Shown here piece by piece: positions 1 through 6,558 of a stretch of DNA of 12,355 bases; position 1 is the stretch's first letter; each line of letters starts with the position of its first letter. Both the position numbers and the translations under genes were made by a program. The stretch lies in contig PXQZ01000025.1 in the NCBI GenBank assembly GCA_003021755.1, positions 1-12,355 on the forward strand. The letters are read 5' to 3'. This DNA is from Halobacteriales archaeon QH_8_67_36. GTDB lineage: Archaea; Halobacteriota; Halobacteria; Halobacteriales; Haloarculaceae. A model generated the notes under the pieces. That model was not told where the DNA came from, searched no databases, and saw only the letters and a list, made by a program, of their open reading frames with translations.

Positions 1-89
1 TCGTAGCGGCCGAGGATGTCGGAATAGTCGAGACACTCGATAGCGACGCCACGGAACCGGTCCCGAATTTCGACGATGCGCTCGGGCAT
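1..89 (-). CDS. Possible 5' part of an unidentified gene, runs off the window
   Basis: The minus strand is open from ATG at 89-87 to the window edge (29 codons), beginning MPERIVEIRDRF and running to LDYSDILGRY at the edge. About 23 of the 29 codons end in G or C, as in real genes of this genome. The frame is open a further 27 codons upstream to a TGA inside the first CRISPR repeat, but no start codon lies there, so 89 is the only start. I do not recognise a family. The plus strand also carries an open frame across 3-104 (stop TGA 105-107), less GC-biased at third positions, so the coding strand is uncertain. No Cas protein motif is visible. It could also be array-flanking non-coding DNA. Confidence 0.25.
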   Translation of the reverse strand, partial: MPERIVEIRDRFRGVAIECLDYSDILGRY

Positions 90-170
90 CTGCTGCCAGA
101 TTCGTGATTTCTGTGGCCCGCGTCGGGGCGGGTCCGTGGCGAATCCTGCCCGCTGTCCGTAGCGGCCGCT

Positions 171-396
171 GCTTCAACCCCACAAGGGTTCGTCTGAAAC
201 ACGGCGCGGGGTCCTTGTCGTTGGGGGACCACTTCGCTTCAACCCCACAAGGGTTCGTCTGAAACAATATCGGCCCACCAGCGGAGCGCCTGCCGAATCG
301 TCGCTTCAACCCCACAAGGGTTCGTCTGAAACCGTGAAAGAGGTATCTGGTGGGTGTGAGCGTGGTGCTTCAACCCCACAAGGGTTCGTCTGAAAC
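171..396 (-). CRISPR. CRISPR array, 4 repeats and 3 spacers, haloarchaeal I-B type repeat
   Basis: Four identical 30-nt repeats lie at 171-200, 236-265, 303-332 and 367-396. On the plus strand they begin GCTTCAACCC and end CGTCTGAAAC. Spacers are 201-235 (35 nt), 266-302 (37 nt) and 333-366 (34 nt), with no similarity to each other. The reverse complement begins GTTTCAGACGAACCC and ends GGTTGAAGC, matching the well-known haloarchaeal type I-B repeat, whose crRNA 5' handle is the last 8 nt. The array is therefore read on the minus strand and its leader should lie above 396. That flank is not AT-rich and shows no clear promoter, and no cas gene is visible in the window, so this may be an orphan or relic array. 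Identical repeats argue against long decay. Confidence 0.96.
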
Positions 397-533
397 CATG
401 GCCGATATGCGGGCCATGGAGTCGCTACTGGCCGGTAGCACATCAAGATTGTCGTCGACCCGCAATACCCCCTGAACCCCCTGGGGGTCGATGGTAGCGA
501 CAGCCCTCCGGGTGTTCCAGCCCCGACCACAAT
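397..533. other. Expected CRISPR leader position: palindrome, possible degenerate fifth repeat, dyad
   Basis: This stretch between the array and rnhB should hold the leader but is GC-rich. It contains an 8-bp perfect inverted repeat starting on the last base of repeat 4 (CCATGGCC at 396-403 and GGCCATGG at 412-419). At 431-460, exactly one spacer length (34 nt) further on, is a segment with 13 of 30 ungapped matches to the repeat, better with gaps: on the minus strand TCGACGACAATCTTG against the repeat's TCAGACGAACCCTTG. At 476-488 is the dyad ACCCCCTGGGGGT. I see no gene here. Confidence 0.4.
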
Positions 534-542
534 GGCTTTACT
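534..542 (+). promoter_or_regulatory. TATA-like element before rnhB
   Basis: GGCTTTACT lies about 23-31 nt upstream of ATG 565, the spacing expected for a leaderless haloarchaeal transcript. The competing ATG at 532 has only GC-rich DNA at that distance. This supports 565 as the start. The match to the TATA consensus is partial. Confidence 0.4.
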
Positions 543-564
543 CGACGCCGCGAACGCACCAGTC

Positions 565-1200
565 ATGCGACTGGGCGCCGATGAGGCCGGCAAAGGACCG
601 GTTTTGGGGTCGATGTTCGCCGCCGCGGTGCGAGTCGACCCCGCCGCGCTCCCTGACGGCGTGGGCGACTCGAAGGGCATCGCGCCGGCCGAGCGCGGGC
701 GACTTGACGAGCGGATTCGGTCGATCGCCGAGGCTGTCGCCGTTGCGGAGGTACCCGTCGCCCGCATCGACGACCCCGAGGCGGACATGAACACGCTGAC
801 CGTCGCCGCCCAGGCCGAGGCGCTCTCCGGGGTGGCAACCGACGGCCTAACCGGGACGGTCGATGCCGGCGACACCGACGCCGAGCGGTTCGGCCGCCGA
901 GTGGCCGACCGCGTCGACGCCGCCATCGACCTCGCGGCAGAACACGGTGCCGACGAGACCGACCCGCTGGTCGGGGCGGCCTCCATCGTCGCGAAGGTGG
1001 CCCGCGACAGCCACGTCGCGGCGCTCGCCGACAGCCACGGCGACGTGGGGTCGGGCTACCCCAGCGACCCGACGACCCGGGCGTTTCTGGCGGGTTACGT
1101 CGAGGAGCACGGGGAGCTACCGGACTGCGCCCGCACGTCGTGGTCGACCTGCGACGACGTGCTGGCCGCCGCCCGGCAGTCGGCGCTGGGTGAGTTTTGA
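565..1200 (+). CDS. rnhB: Ribonuclease HII
   Basis: RNase HII is a cytosolic endonuclease that nicks 5' of ribonucleotides embedded in DNA and cuts RNA-DNA hybrids. The 211-residue product shows the family signatures in order: DEAGKGPVLG at 6-15 with the catalytic D6 and E7, DSK at 35-37, DMNTLT at 74-79, TVDAGD with the third acidic residue D100, GADE with a probable fourth acid D130, then GAASIVAKVARD at 137-148 and the GSGYPSDP loop. I chose ATG 565 because archaeal RNase HII proteins begin only a few residues before DEAG and a TATA-like element sits 25 nt upstream. ATG 532 would add 11 residues that the family lacks. The length fits archaeal members. The gene stands alone, next to the CRISPR array and convergent with secD. 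Confidence 0.95.
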   Translation: MRLGADEAGKGPVLGSMFAAAVRVDPAALPDGVGDSKGIAPAERGRLDERIRSIAEAVAVAEVPVARIDDPEADMNTLTVAAQAEALSGVATDGLTGTVDAGDTDAERFGRRVADRVDAAIDLAAEHGADETDPLVGAASIVAKVARDSHVAALADSHGDVGSGYPSDPTTRAFLAGYVEEHGELPDCARTSWSTCDDVLAAARQSALGEF

Positions 1201-1250
1201 GCGGATCGACAGGGAGAGCTTCCACCTCGAAATAGGCCGTTGACAAATCC

Positions 1251-1375
1251 GAGCGGGTGGGACTGAAAGGGGCGGCCCGCTCGGCGAAGGCCGGCGACGC
1301 AAGGACCGCAGGAGCGACCGAAGGGAGTGACGAGGACCGCAGCGAGTCGCCCGAGTCGAGCGGGTCGGGGCTTTC
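1251..1375. repeat. Intergenic element with mirrored ends, probably a dispersed haloarchaeal repeat
   Basis: Between the convergent rnhB and secD genes, GAAAGGGGCGGCCCGCTCG (1265-1283) is mirrored by CGAGCGGGTCGGGGCTTTC (1357-1375): the outer GAAAG/CTTTC and inner CCCGCTCG/CGAGCGGG blocks pair, while the middle is imperfect. GAGCGGGT also recurs directly at 1251-1258 and 1358-1365. The interior is rich in GGACCGCAG/GAGCGA-type words (GACCGCAG at 1304, GACCGCAG at 1335). From memory, similar GGTGGGACTGAAAGGGG-type intergenic elements are common in haloarchaeal genomes, but I cannot verify copy number. It could fold into a long hairpin and may act as a bidirectional transcript end. Confidence 0.6.
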
Positions 1376-1400
1376 TGACTATCAGTGGTCAGTTGGGTAG

Positions 1401-1420
1401 CTGAAAAAAGGAGTGAAAAA
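1401..1420 (-). terminator. Oligo-T terminator after secD
   Basis: Read on the minus strand just after the secD stop codon (1429-1427) come two T-runs, TTTTT (1420-1416) and TTTTTT (1409-1404). Archaeal RNA polymerase terminates at such runs without needing a hairpin. These are the only long A/T runs between the two convergent genes. Confidence 0.65.
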
Positions 1421-1426
1421 CAGCGT

Positions 1427-2992
1427 TTACTCGTCCAGCACGAGGGTCCGGAGGATATCACCGTAGGCGGGCCGGGTGACCAGCACGCCGATGAGGACCC
1501 CGACGATGGTGATGATGGCGAACCCGGAGAGGTCACCCAGCGGGAAGCCCACGAGCGGGACCATCGCGACGATGGTCGTCGCCGCGGCCGCGCCGATGAC
1601 CCAGAACGCCTTGCGGAAGCGGCTCTGGAACACGCGGGCCGTCCCGATCTCGCCCTGCTGGAGGATCTCGTCACCGATGATGACGAGGTCGTCAACCCCC
1701 GTCCCGATGACGGCGATGAAGCCGGCCAGATGCGAGAGGTTCAGCGGGTACTGCGCCAGCGCGACGAAGCCAAGCAGTATGTACACCTCCGAGAGCGCGG
1801 TGACTATCATCGGCAGGGCGACCTCGCGTCGGCGGTAGCGGCCGTACACGACGAGACTGACCGCGAACACCGCGAGCAGGCCCGTAATCAGCGAGTTCGT
1901 CCGGAACTGATCGGCCAGCGCCGGTGACAGCGTGTTCTGGTTGCCGTTCGCGAAGTCGAGGTCGGCCGGCAGCCGGCCGGCCTGCAGCGAGAGCTGGAGG
2001 GTGCGCGCCTCTTCCATCGACGTGGTTGTCATGACGAACTGCGGGTCGTTGGCGAAGCTCCCGTCGGCGAAGGACTCTCCGAGGTCGGGTCGGACGCCGC
2101 CGACGAAGACGGGTTCGCCGTTGAGCGTCGTGACCAGACAGGTCGAGTTGATACTCTCGACCGAGTCGTGGTCGCCCGCCTCGGCGCCACAGGACGCTCC
2201 ACCCCCGAAGCCGGCCGCAGCCATGTCGTCCTGGAACCGCTCTGCGGCGCTTTGCTCGATGGTCACGGGCACTTGCGGGCCGCCGCTGTCCGGGTCCTGT
2301 GCGTTGCCGATGGAGGCGAACTCGTCCTGGCCGAGCACCTGCTCGTGGGTCCAGTTGCCCGTCGAATCGTTCCGGTAGACGGCGTAGACACGGACGACGC
2401 CCCGCTCGTTCAGAAGGTCGATGAGCTCTTCGGCGCCACGGCCGGGGGCGGTGATGCTGACGAAGTTCTGGCCGCCGGGCGAGTTGACTTCCCGGACCCG
2501 GCCGCCGCTGAGTGCCGACTCGGTAATCTTGTCCCGGATGACGGTGACCATCCGCTGGCGGGTCGCGTCCGTGACGCCGTCGCGGATGGTCGCGGGCTGG
2601 TACCCCTCCTCCTGGAGCGCGGTCCGGAGTTCCGCTCGGGTGACGTTCCCGTCGAACACCTCGACGGTGCCGTTCTGGTTCGCCTCCCGGGCGGCGCGGA
2701 CTTCGACGTCGATGGGGTCGATGCCGAGGCGGTCGGCGATGGCCTGCTGGGTGGCGGCCTCGTCGTTCACCGAAACGTTGACCCCCTCGGCGGTCAGCCC
2801 GACGGCGGGCGCCTGGATGCGGGCGCCGCCGGAGAGGTCGATGCCGTACTGGAGGTTCGTGAGCTGGTCACCGCCGACGCCCTCCTCGGCCGTCGTCCCC
2901 GGCGGCACACCGGGGACGAACAGGGCGACAGTGCTGGCGAGCAACAGGACGACGAGGACGACGACGCGCCAGTTGTCCCTGAGTTCGCTCAT
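1427..2992 (-). CDS. secD: Protein translocase subunit SecD
   Basis: SecD pairs with SecF in the membrane and helps protein export through SecYEG; in archaea the energy source is not ATP/SecA. The 521-residue protein has a first transmembrane helix at about 9-27, the conserved DLSGGARIQ (52-60), a large extracellular domain, then five membrane helices in the C-terminal third. These carry the SecD-type GTGVDDLVIIGDEI motif (430-443), the usual site of conserved acidic residues in a membrane helix. Start ATG 2992 overlaps the secF stop by 4 nt (ATGA), and a good Shine-Dalgarno lies upstream inside secF, so the pair is translationally coupled. The order secF then secD is usual in haloarchaea and the opposite of bacteria. 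Transcription probably ends at the T-runs near 1410. Confidence 0.96.
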   Translation of the reverse strand: MSELRDNWRVVVLVVLLLASTVALFVPGVPPGTTAEEGVGGDQLTNLQYGIDLSGGARIQAPAVGLTAEGVNVSVNDEAATQQAIADRLGIDPIDVEVRAAREANQNGTVEVFDGNVTRAELRTALQEEGYQPATIRDGVTDATRQRMVTVIRDKITESALSGGRVREVNSPGGQNFVSITAPGRGAEELIDLLNERGVVRVYAVYRNDSTGNWTHEQVLGQDEFASIGNAQDPDSGGPQVPVTIEQSAAERFQDDMAAAGFGGGASCGAEAGDHDSVESINSTCLVTTLNGEPVFVGGVRPDLGESFADGSFANDPQFVMTTTSMEEARTLQLSLQAGRLPADLDFANGNQNTLSPALADQFRTNSLITGLLAVFAVSLVVYGRYRRREVALPMIVTALSEVYILLGFVALAQYPLNLSHLAGFIAVIGTGVDDLVIIGDEILQQGEIGTARVFQSRFRKAFWVIGAAAATTIVAMVPLVGFPLGDLSGFAIITIVGVLIGVLVTRPAYGDILRTLVLDE

Positions 2993-3858
2993 CGGTTGAT
3001 CCCCTCGTACTTGTACCAGCGAAGCAGTGTGACGTTGAGCATGTAGGTGTTCATCAGGTCGGCCGCCAGGCCAAGCACCAGCACGATACCGATGGAGGCC
3101 ATCAGCTCGATGCCAAACAGCGTCGCCGCGATGGCCATCACGGTCATCGCGGCGATGGAGGTGACCGTCATCGTCACACCGGTGCGCATCGCCCGGTAGG
3201 TGGACTCGTAGAACCCGCCCGAGCGCCGGAGGACGTGGTTGTTCAACAGGATGTCGGAGTCCACCGAATAGCCGATGAGCATCAGCAGCGCCGCGACGGT
3301 CCCCAGCGAGAGCTCGATGCCGACGAGGTTCATGATGGCGACGGGAACGACGATGTCCGAAAAGGCCGAGACGACGATGGCGATACTCGGGACGAAGCTT
3401 CGAAAGAGGGCAAAGGCGAGCAGGCTCATCCCGAGGAAGGCGACGCCGACGCCGATGACGGCGAGGCGCTGGTTCTCGGCGCCGAAGACGGGCGATGTCG
3501 TCCCGCTCTGGAGGACGGTGATGCCGTCGGCCTGTTCGGCCTGCGTCGTTAGCTCCGATATCTCTGCGGAGTCGTCGAACGTGATGATGTACTGGTCCTG
3601 TCCGGAGACCCGCTGCACCGAGACGACGGAGTCACCGAAGACGTCGGTGGCTTGCTGTTCCGAAATCGGCTCGGACGACTGCACTGTGAGCTCTGATCCC
3701 CCCGTGAAGTCGTTCCCCAGCGCGACCGGCGAGCCGGTCATCGCGAACGTGACCGCGAGCATCCCCAGGGCGACCGCCAGCACCACGAGCGGTACCGCGA
3801 TGAGCTGGCGGTTGGAGTACTGCGTGTAGTCGACTTCCGGGACCTCGAACGCGACCAT
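2989..3858 (-). CDS. secF: Protein translocase subunit SecF
   Basis: SecF is the partner of SecD in the Sec export machinery of the cytoplasmic membrane. The 289-residue product has the family's plan: a short cytoplasmic N-terminus, helix 1 at about 19-40, the GNDFTGGSELTV segment (48-59), an extracellular domain to about 130, then five helices at roughly 132-152, 157-180, 186-204, 228-247 and 252-276. The conserved GYSVDSDILLNNHVLR (196-211) in and after helix 4 and the LGLAADLMNTY stretch near the C-terminus are typical of archaeal SecF. ATG 3858 is favoured by a TATA element 25 nt upstream, which implies a leaderless transcript. The stop codon overlaps the secD start, so the two genes form one operon. 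Confidence 0.96.
   Translation of the reverse strand: MVAFEVPEVDYTQYSNRQLIAVPLVVLAVALGMLAVTFAMTGSPVALGNDFTGGSELTVQSSEPISEQQATDVFGDSVVSVQRVSGQDQYIITFDDSAEISELTTQAEQADGITVLQSGTTSPVFGAENQRLAVIGVGVAFLGMSLLAFALFRSFVPSIAIVVSAFSDIVVPVAIMNLVGIELSLGTVAALLMLIGYSVDSDILLNNHVLRRSGGFYESTYRAMRTGVTMTVTSIAAMTVMAIAATLFGIELMASIGIVLVLGLAADLMNTYMLNVTLLRWYKYEGINR
2998..3006 (-). promoter_or_regulatory. Shine-Dalgarno of secD inside the secF 3' end
   Basis: GAGGGGATC on the minus strand matches GAGGTGAT (complement of the 16S rRNA tail) at all but one position and sits 5 nt before ATG 2992. It fits re-initiation at an internal operon gene, in contrast to the leaderless first genes of this window. Confidence 0.6.
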
Positions 3859-3882
3859 GGCCGTGGGTGTGGCACGCCCCCG

Positions 3883-3890
3883 AATAAGCC
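3883..3890 (-). promoter_or_regulatory. TATA box of the secF-secD operon
   Basis: On the minus strand GGCTTATT occupies -25 to -32 relative to the A of ATG 3858, the distance expected if transcription starts at or next to the start codon. Confidence 0.6.
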
Positions 3891-3934
3891 TTCTTACTCC
3901 GTGCGGACGGGAGCGGGAACCAACCGGCCAATCG

Positions 3935-4004
3935 TACTGTCGGCCGTAAGTACGTGGAGATACCCGGGGTGCCGATTGGGTTCGTGGCGTTACGGCCGAC
4001 AGTA
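3935..4004. repeat. Perfect 15-bp inverted repeat around a 40-nt loop
   Basis: The arms TACTGTCGGCCGTAA (3935-3949) and TTACGGCCGACAGTA (3990-4004) are exact reverse complements. The right arm ends on the base before the DUF5812 stop codon (4007-4005, minus strand), so the hairpin is the first thing transcribed after that gene. The loop contains CGATTGG (3973-3979), which is complementary to CCAATCG (3928-3934) directly outside the left arm, so an H-type pseudoknot is possible. There is no T-run next to it. It may be an mRNA 3'-end structure, a protein binding site or a miniature mobile element; no clear target-site duplication is seen. Confidence 0.85.
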
Positions 4005-4472
4005 TCAGTCGGGCAGATACCGAACGCTCACGACCCCGCTCGCCGTGCGAATCTCGACGCGGTCGACGCCCAAACGGCCCGCTCGGGCGATCGTCTCCTC
4101 GTCGGCCGCGACCGCCTCGGCCGTCGCCGCCGCCTCCCCGTCGGGCACTGTCAGGACGTGTAGCTCGCCGATACCGGCCCGTTCCCGCGTCGTCAGCTCG
4201 CCGACCGGCTGGGCGGCGGCGATGTCCGTGGCCTGCTGGGTCGGTTCGAGGTCGACCACCTCGACCGGTATCTCGTGTTCGGCGGCGAGGTCGGCCACCG
4301 CGTAGGTCACCTCCATCGGCGGCTCCGCTTCGAGCGTGGCCTCGATGACCGAACCGACTTCGAAACCGGGGTTCGCTGACAGCGTCAGCACCTGCGAGTC
4401 GACCACGTCGCGCAGCGTCACGGAATCCGCGTCGGCGTGCGTGACGAGAAAGAGCCCCTCTTTCCGGGTCAT
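4005..4472 (-). CDS. DUF5812-like haloarchaeal conserved protein
   Basis: This 155-residue acidic, soluble protein has no membrane helix or signal peptide. It begins MTRKEGLFLVTHADADSV and continues with LRDVVDSQVLTLSANPGF and AEPPMEVTYAV. This N-terminal pattern resembles, from memory, the haloarchaeal family of unknown function DUF5812. The middle (about 60-105) and C-terminal half are rich in Ala, Glu and Val; the last residues VDRVEIRTASGVVSVRYLPD look like paired beta strands. The reading frame is open 35 codons further upstream, but I chose ATG 4472 because the family begins there and an A-rich element lies 24-28 nt before it. The gene is followed immediately by the 15-bp inverted repeat and then by the secF promoter, so it is probably a separate transcription unit. 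Function is unknown. Confidence 0.85.
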   Translation of the reverse strand: MTRKEGLFLVTHADADSVTLRDVVDSQVLTLSANPGFEVGSVIEATLEAEPPMEVTYAVADLAAEHEIPVEVVDLEPTQQATDIAAAQPVGELTTRERAGIGELHVLTVPDGEAAATAEAVAADEETIARAGRLGVDRVEIRTASGVVSVRYLPD

Positions 4473-4494
4473 TGAACGGCAGTACGTCGGGACC

Positions 4495-4502
4495 GTTTTT
4501 CC
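4495..4502 (-). promoter_or_regulatory. Weak TATA-like element before the DUF5812 gene
   Basis: Minus-strand GGAAAAAC lies 23-30 nt before ATG 4472. It is the only A/T-rich stretch at the right distance, but it lacks a T-A step pattern close to the consensus. Confidence 0.3.
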
Positions 4503-4655
4503 GGGTTTCGACTGGTTACGAACGTCGCGCAAGCCTATCGAGTGCCCGTACAACATGAGAGCCACGCTTTCACTCACACCCGACGCTGTTTGCCCGGCCG
4601 GTCACGGGTGGGAGTGCTGGCAGTACGTTTTCAGGAGCCGGCACGCGGTAATACG

Positions 4656-5189
4656 CTACTTCAGCGTTCGATGTACCAGGTACATCAGTCCGACAGCCAG
4701 CAGTGGTGGAGCCAGCCCGGCGAGCTGTGGGAGCCCGTACAGTGCCGTCACGGCCCCGCTCGTCGTCGATTCCTGGAGCGAGGGGGGCACGGAAATCACC
4801 AGCCCGACGTACAGCGAGGTGATAAAGACGAGCGCCGAGAGGGCCAGCCCGCGGTCGTAGGCCACGGAGGAGGCGGTGTGGCGGTGGCGCCGTGCGACCA
4901 GCAACACGGGGGCAAGCAGCGGCGCGACGACCAGCAGACCGACGAAGAGGAAAAACGTACGCGAGAACGTGAAGGTGCCCCCACGGGCGCCCGTGCTCCC
5001 CGCGAGGACGCCGATGAGCCCGAAGGTGAAGATGAGCGAGATAGCGACCGTCAGCAGGGTGGCCACCACGACGTAGGCTTTGAAGAGCATGGACTCGCTG
5101 GTGCGCAGGGCATAGGGGAAGGCACCGGGGAGCCCGTCGTAGCTCGTCTCGGTCTCGACCTGACCGTCTTTGAGGGTACGCGTATGCAT
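4656..5189 (-). CDS. Four-helix membrane protein of unknown function
   Basis: A 177-residue protein with a hydrophilic N-terminus (1-36, containing SYDGLPGAFPYALR) and four predicted membrane helices at about 38-63, 79-100, 115-134 and 150-172; a basic RRHRH loop follows helix 2. There is no signal peptide, catalytic motif or metal site that I can see. The only start codon before the helices with a plausible N-terminus is ATG 5189-5187, which directly abuts the divergent pgi start (ATG 5184-5186) in the palindrome ATGCAT. A later ATG at about residue 34 would remove the GLPG motif and leave the helices. The protein frame continues beyond 5189 without another ATG in reach. I do not recognise the family; it looks like a conserved haloarchaeal membrane protein. 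No promoter is evident in the pgi coding sequence upstream. Confidence 0.82.
   Translation of the reverse strand: MHTRTLKDGQVETETSYDGLPGAFPYALRTSESMLFKAYVVVATLLTVAISLIFTFGLIGVLAGSTGARGGTFTFSRTFFLFVGLLVVAPLLAPVLLVARRHRHTASSVAYDRGLALSALVFITSLYVGLVISVPPSLQESTTSGAVTALYGLPQLAGLAPPLLAVGLMYLVHRTLK
5172..5177 (+). promoter_or_regulatory. Shine-Dalgarno-like element of pgi inside the divergent gene
   Basis: GAGGGT lies 6 nt before ATG 5184. If it is used, the pgi transcript must have a 5' leader that begins within the opposite-strand membrane protein gene. I see no TATA box at -25 to -30, in agreement with a leadered transcript. Confidence 0.35.
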
Positions 5190-6479
5190 CTGGACATCGG
5201 TGCGGCGCTCGGTGACGGAGCGGACCCCGGCGTCGACGAGGACGACCTCGATGAACTCGACGAACGGGTGGCCACGGCCCACGAGACGATTGCTGCGGGC
5301 CGGGCAACCGACGAGTTCGGCTATGCCGCGCTCAACCTGCCCGACGAGACCGACCCGTCGGTCATCCGCGAGGCCGTCGAGCCGGTCACCGACGCCGAGT
5401 ACGTCCTGACGGTGGGTATCGGCGGCTCCGCGCTCGGGGCCAAGACCGTCACCGCGGCGCTGGCGGACGAACCGGACCGCCACGTCGTCCTCGACAACGT
5501 CGACCCGGAACACGTCGAACGCACCCTGTCGGGGCTCCCGCTCGAAGACACCGTCATCAACGTCGTCTCGAAGTCCGGCACGACGGCCGAGACGCTGGCG
5601 AACTTCCTCGTCGTCCGGGAGGCCTACGAGGAGCGGGGCGTCGACTGGACGGAACTGACCGTCGTCACGACCGGCGAGTCCGGTCCGCTGGCCGAACTGG
5701 TCGAGGAACACGACCTGCCGCGGCTGTCGGTCCCCGACGGCGTCCCCGGTCGTTTTGCCGCCCTCTCCTCGGTCGGGCTGGTCCCGGCGGCCGTCCTCGG
5801 CATCGACATCGAGGGGCTGCTCGACGGCGCCAGCGCGGCCGCCGACGGGCTCGGCCCGTCGCTCTCGGACTCGCCGGGTTACGCCTACGGCGCCGTCTGC
5901 TACGCGCTGGAGGAAGCGGGCGCCGTGGTCAACGCCGTCGTGCCCTACGCCGAGCGTCTGGAGTACTTCGCCGAGTGGTTCGCACAGCTGTGGGCCGAAA
6001 GTCTCGGCAAGGAGGGGCGGGGCCAGACCCCCGCCAGGGCGCTCGGTGCGACCGACCAGCACTCCCAACTGCAGCTCTACCGGGCCGGGCCGCGCGACAA
6101 GATGGTCACCGTGGTCCGGCCGCAGGAACGGACGGAGGTGCCGATTCCCGAGTCCGAGCACGACTCGCTGTCCTATTTCGCCGGCGCGGACCTCGGACAG
6201 CTACTGGACGCCGAGTACGACGCTACCGTCGCCAGCCTCGCCGAGGCCGGCCGTCCCGCGGTCGAGATAGAGCTCGACCGGCTGGACGCCGAAGGGGTGG
6301 GCGAACTGCTGTACGCGATGGAGGCCGCCACCGTCCTCGCGGGCGAGCTATCGGACGTCGAGACGTTCACCCAGCCTGCCGTCGAGTGGGGCAAGCGCGC
6401 CGCCCGCGGGCTGCTGTCGGGCGAGGAGACCGAGGAGACCCGGACCGTCGCGGAGCGACCCAGCTACCGAATCGACTGA
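5184..6479 (+). CDS. pgi: Glucose-6-phosphate isomerase
   Basis: This enzyme interconverts glucose 6-phosphate and fructose 6-phosphate in the cytosol, mainly for gluconeogenesis in haloarchaea. The 431-residue protein belongs to the PGI superfamily with two SIS sugar-isomerase domains. Visible motifs are GIGGSALG (78-85), the phosphate-binding SKSGTT (129-134), VPGRF followed by LSSVG (187-198, PGI signature 1), ATDQHSQLQLY with the conserved His, and QPAVEWGK near the C-terminus (PGI signature 2). The frame is open 214 codons upstream, but homologous haloarchaeal enzymes begin MHxDIG, so ATG 5184 is the start and the long extension is an antisense shadow of the membrane protein gene. The length fits archaeal members of this superfamily. 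The next gene follows after 79 nt. Confidence 0.95.
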   Translation: MHLDIGAALGDGADPGVDEDDLDELDERVATAHETIAAGRATDEFGYAALNLPDETDPSVIREAVEPVTDAEYVLTVGIGGSALGAKTVTAALADEPDRHVVLDNVDPEHVERTLSGLPLEDTVINVVSKSGTTAETLANFLVVREAYEERGVDWTELTVVTTGESGPLAELVEEHDLPRLSVPDGVPGRFAALSSVGLVPAAVLGIDIEGLLDGASAAADGLGPSLSDSPGYAYGAVCYALEEAGAVVNAVVPYAERLEYFAEWFAQLWAESLGKEGRGQTPARALGATDQHSQLQLYRAGPRDKMVTVVRPQERTEVPIPESEHDSLSYFAGADLGQLLDAEYDATVASLAEAGRPAVEIELDRLDAEGVGELLYAMEAATVLAGELSDVETFTQPAVEWGKRAARGLLSGEETEETRTVAERPSYRID

Positions 6480-6558
6480 GCGGACCGGACGAGCAGTGTA
6501 GCTATCGCCGCCGATCGGTGGGGTCTTCAATCCAGCTCGCGTACCGCCACCGACTGCG

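Noticed and set aside
532..564. Eleven-residue longer RNase HII start
   Set aside because: Archaeal RNase HII proteins start close to DEAG and the TATA-like element fits ATG 565 better.
1255..1272. Similarity of GTGGGACTGAAAG in the intergenic element to the CRISPR repeat end
   Set aside because: Only about 9 of 13 positions agree over a short low-complexity word; no spacer-like spacing or second copy supports a relation.
4473..4577. 35-codon longer start of the DUF5812-like gene
   Set aside because: The family-like N-terminus is MTRKEG, and the extension has no TATA box at the right distance.
4542..5183. 214-codon upstream extension of the pgi frame
   Set aside because: The extension has no PGI homology features, is a low-complexity shadow of the opposite-strand membrane protein and intergenic DNA, and pgi enzymes of haloarchaea begin at MHxDIG.
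5190..6161. Upstream part of a 501-codon minus-strand frame that includes the membrane protein
   Set aside because: This part lies antisense to pgi and is Arg/Gly/Asp-rich without domains; only the piece from ATG 5189 reads as a real protein.
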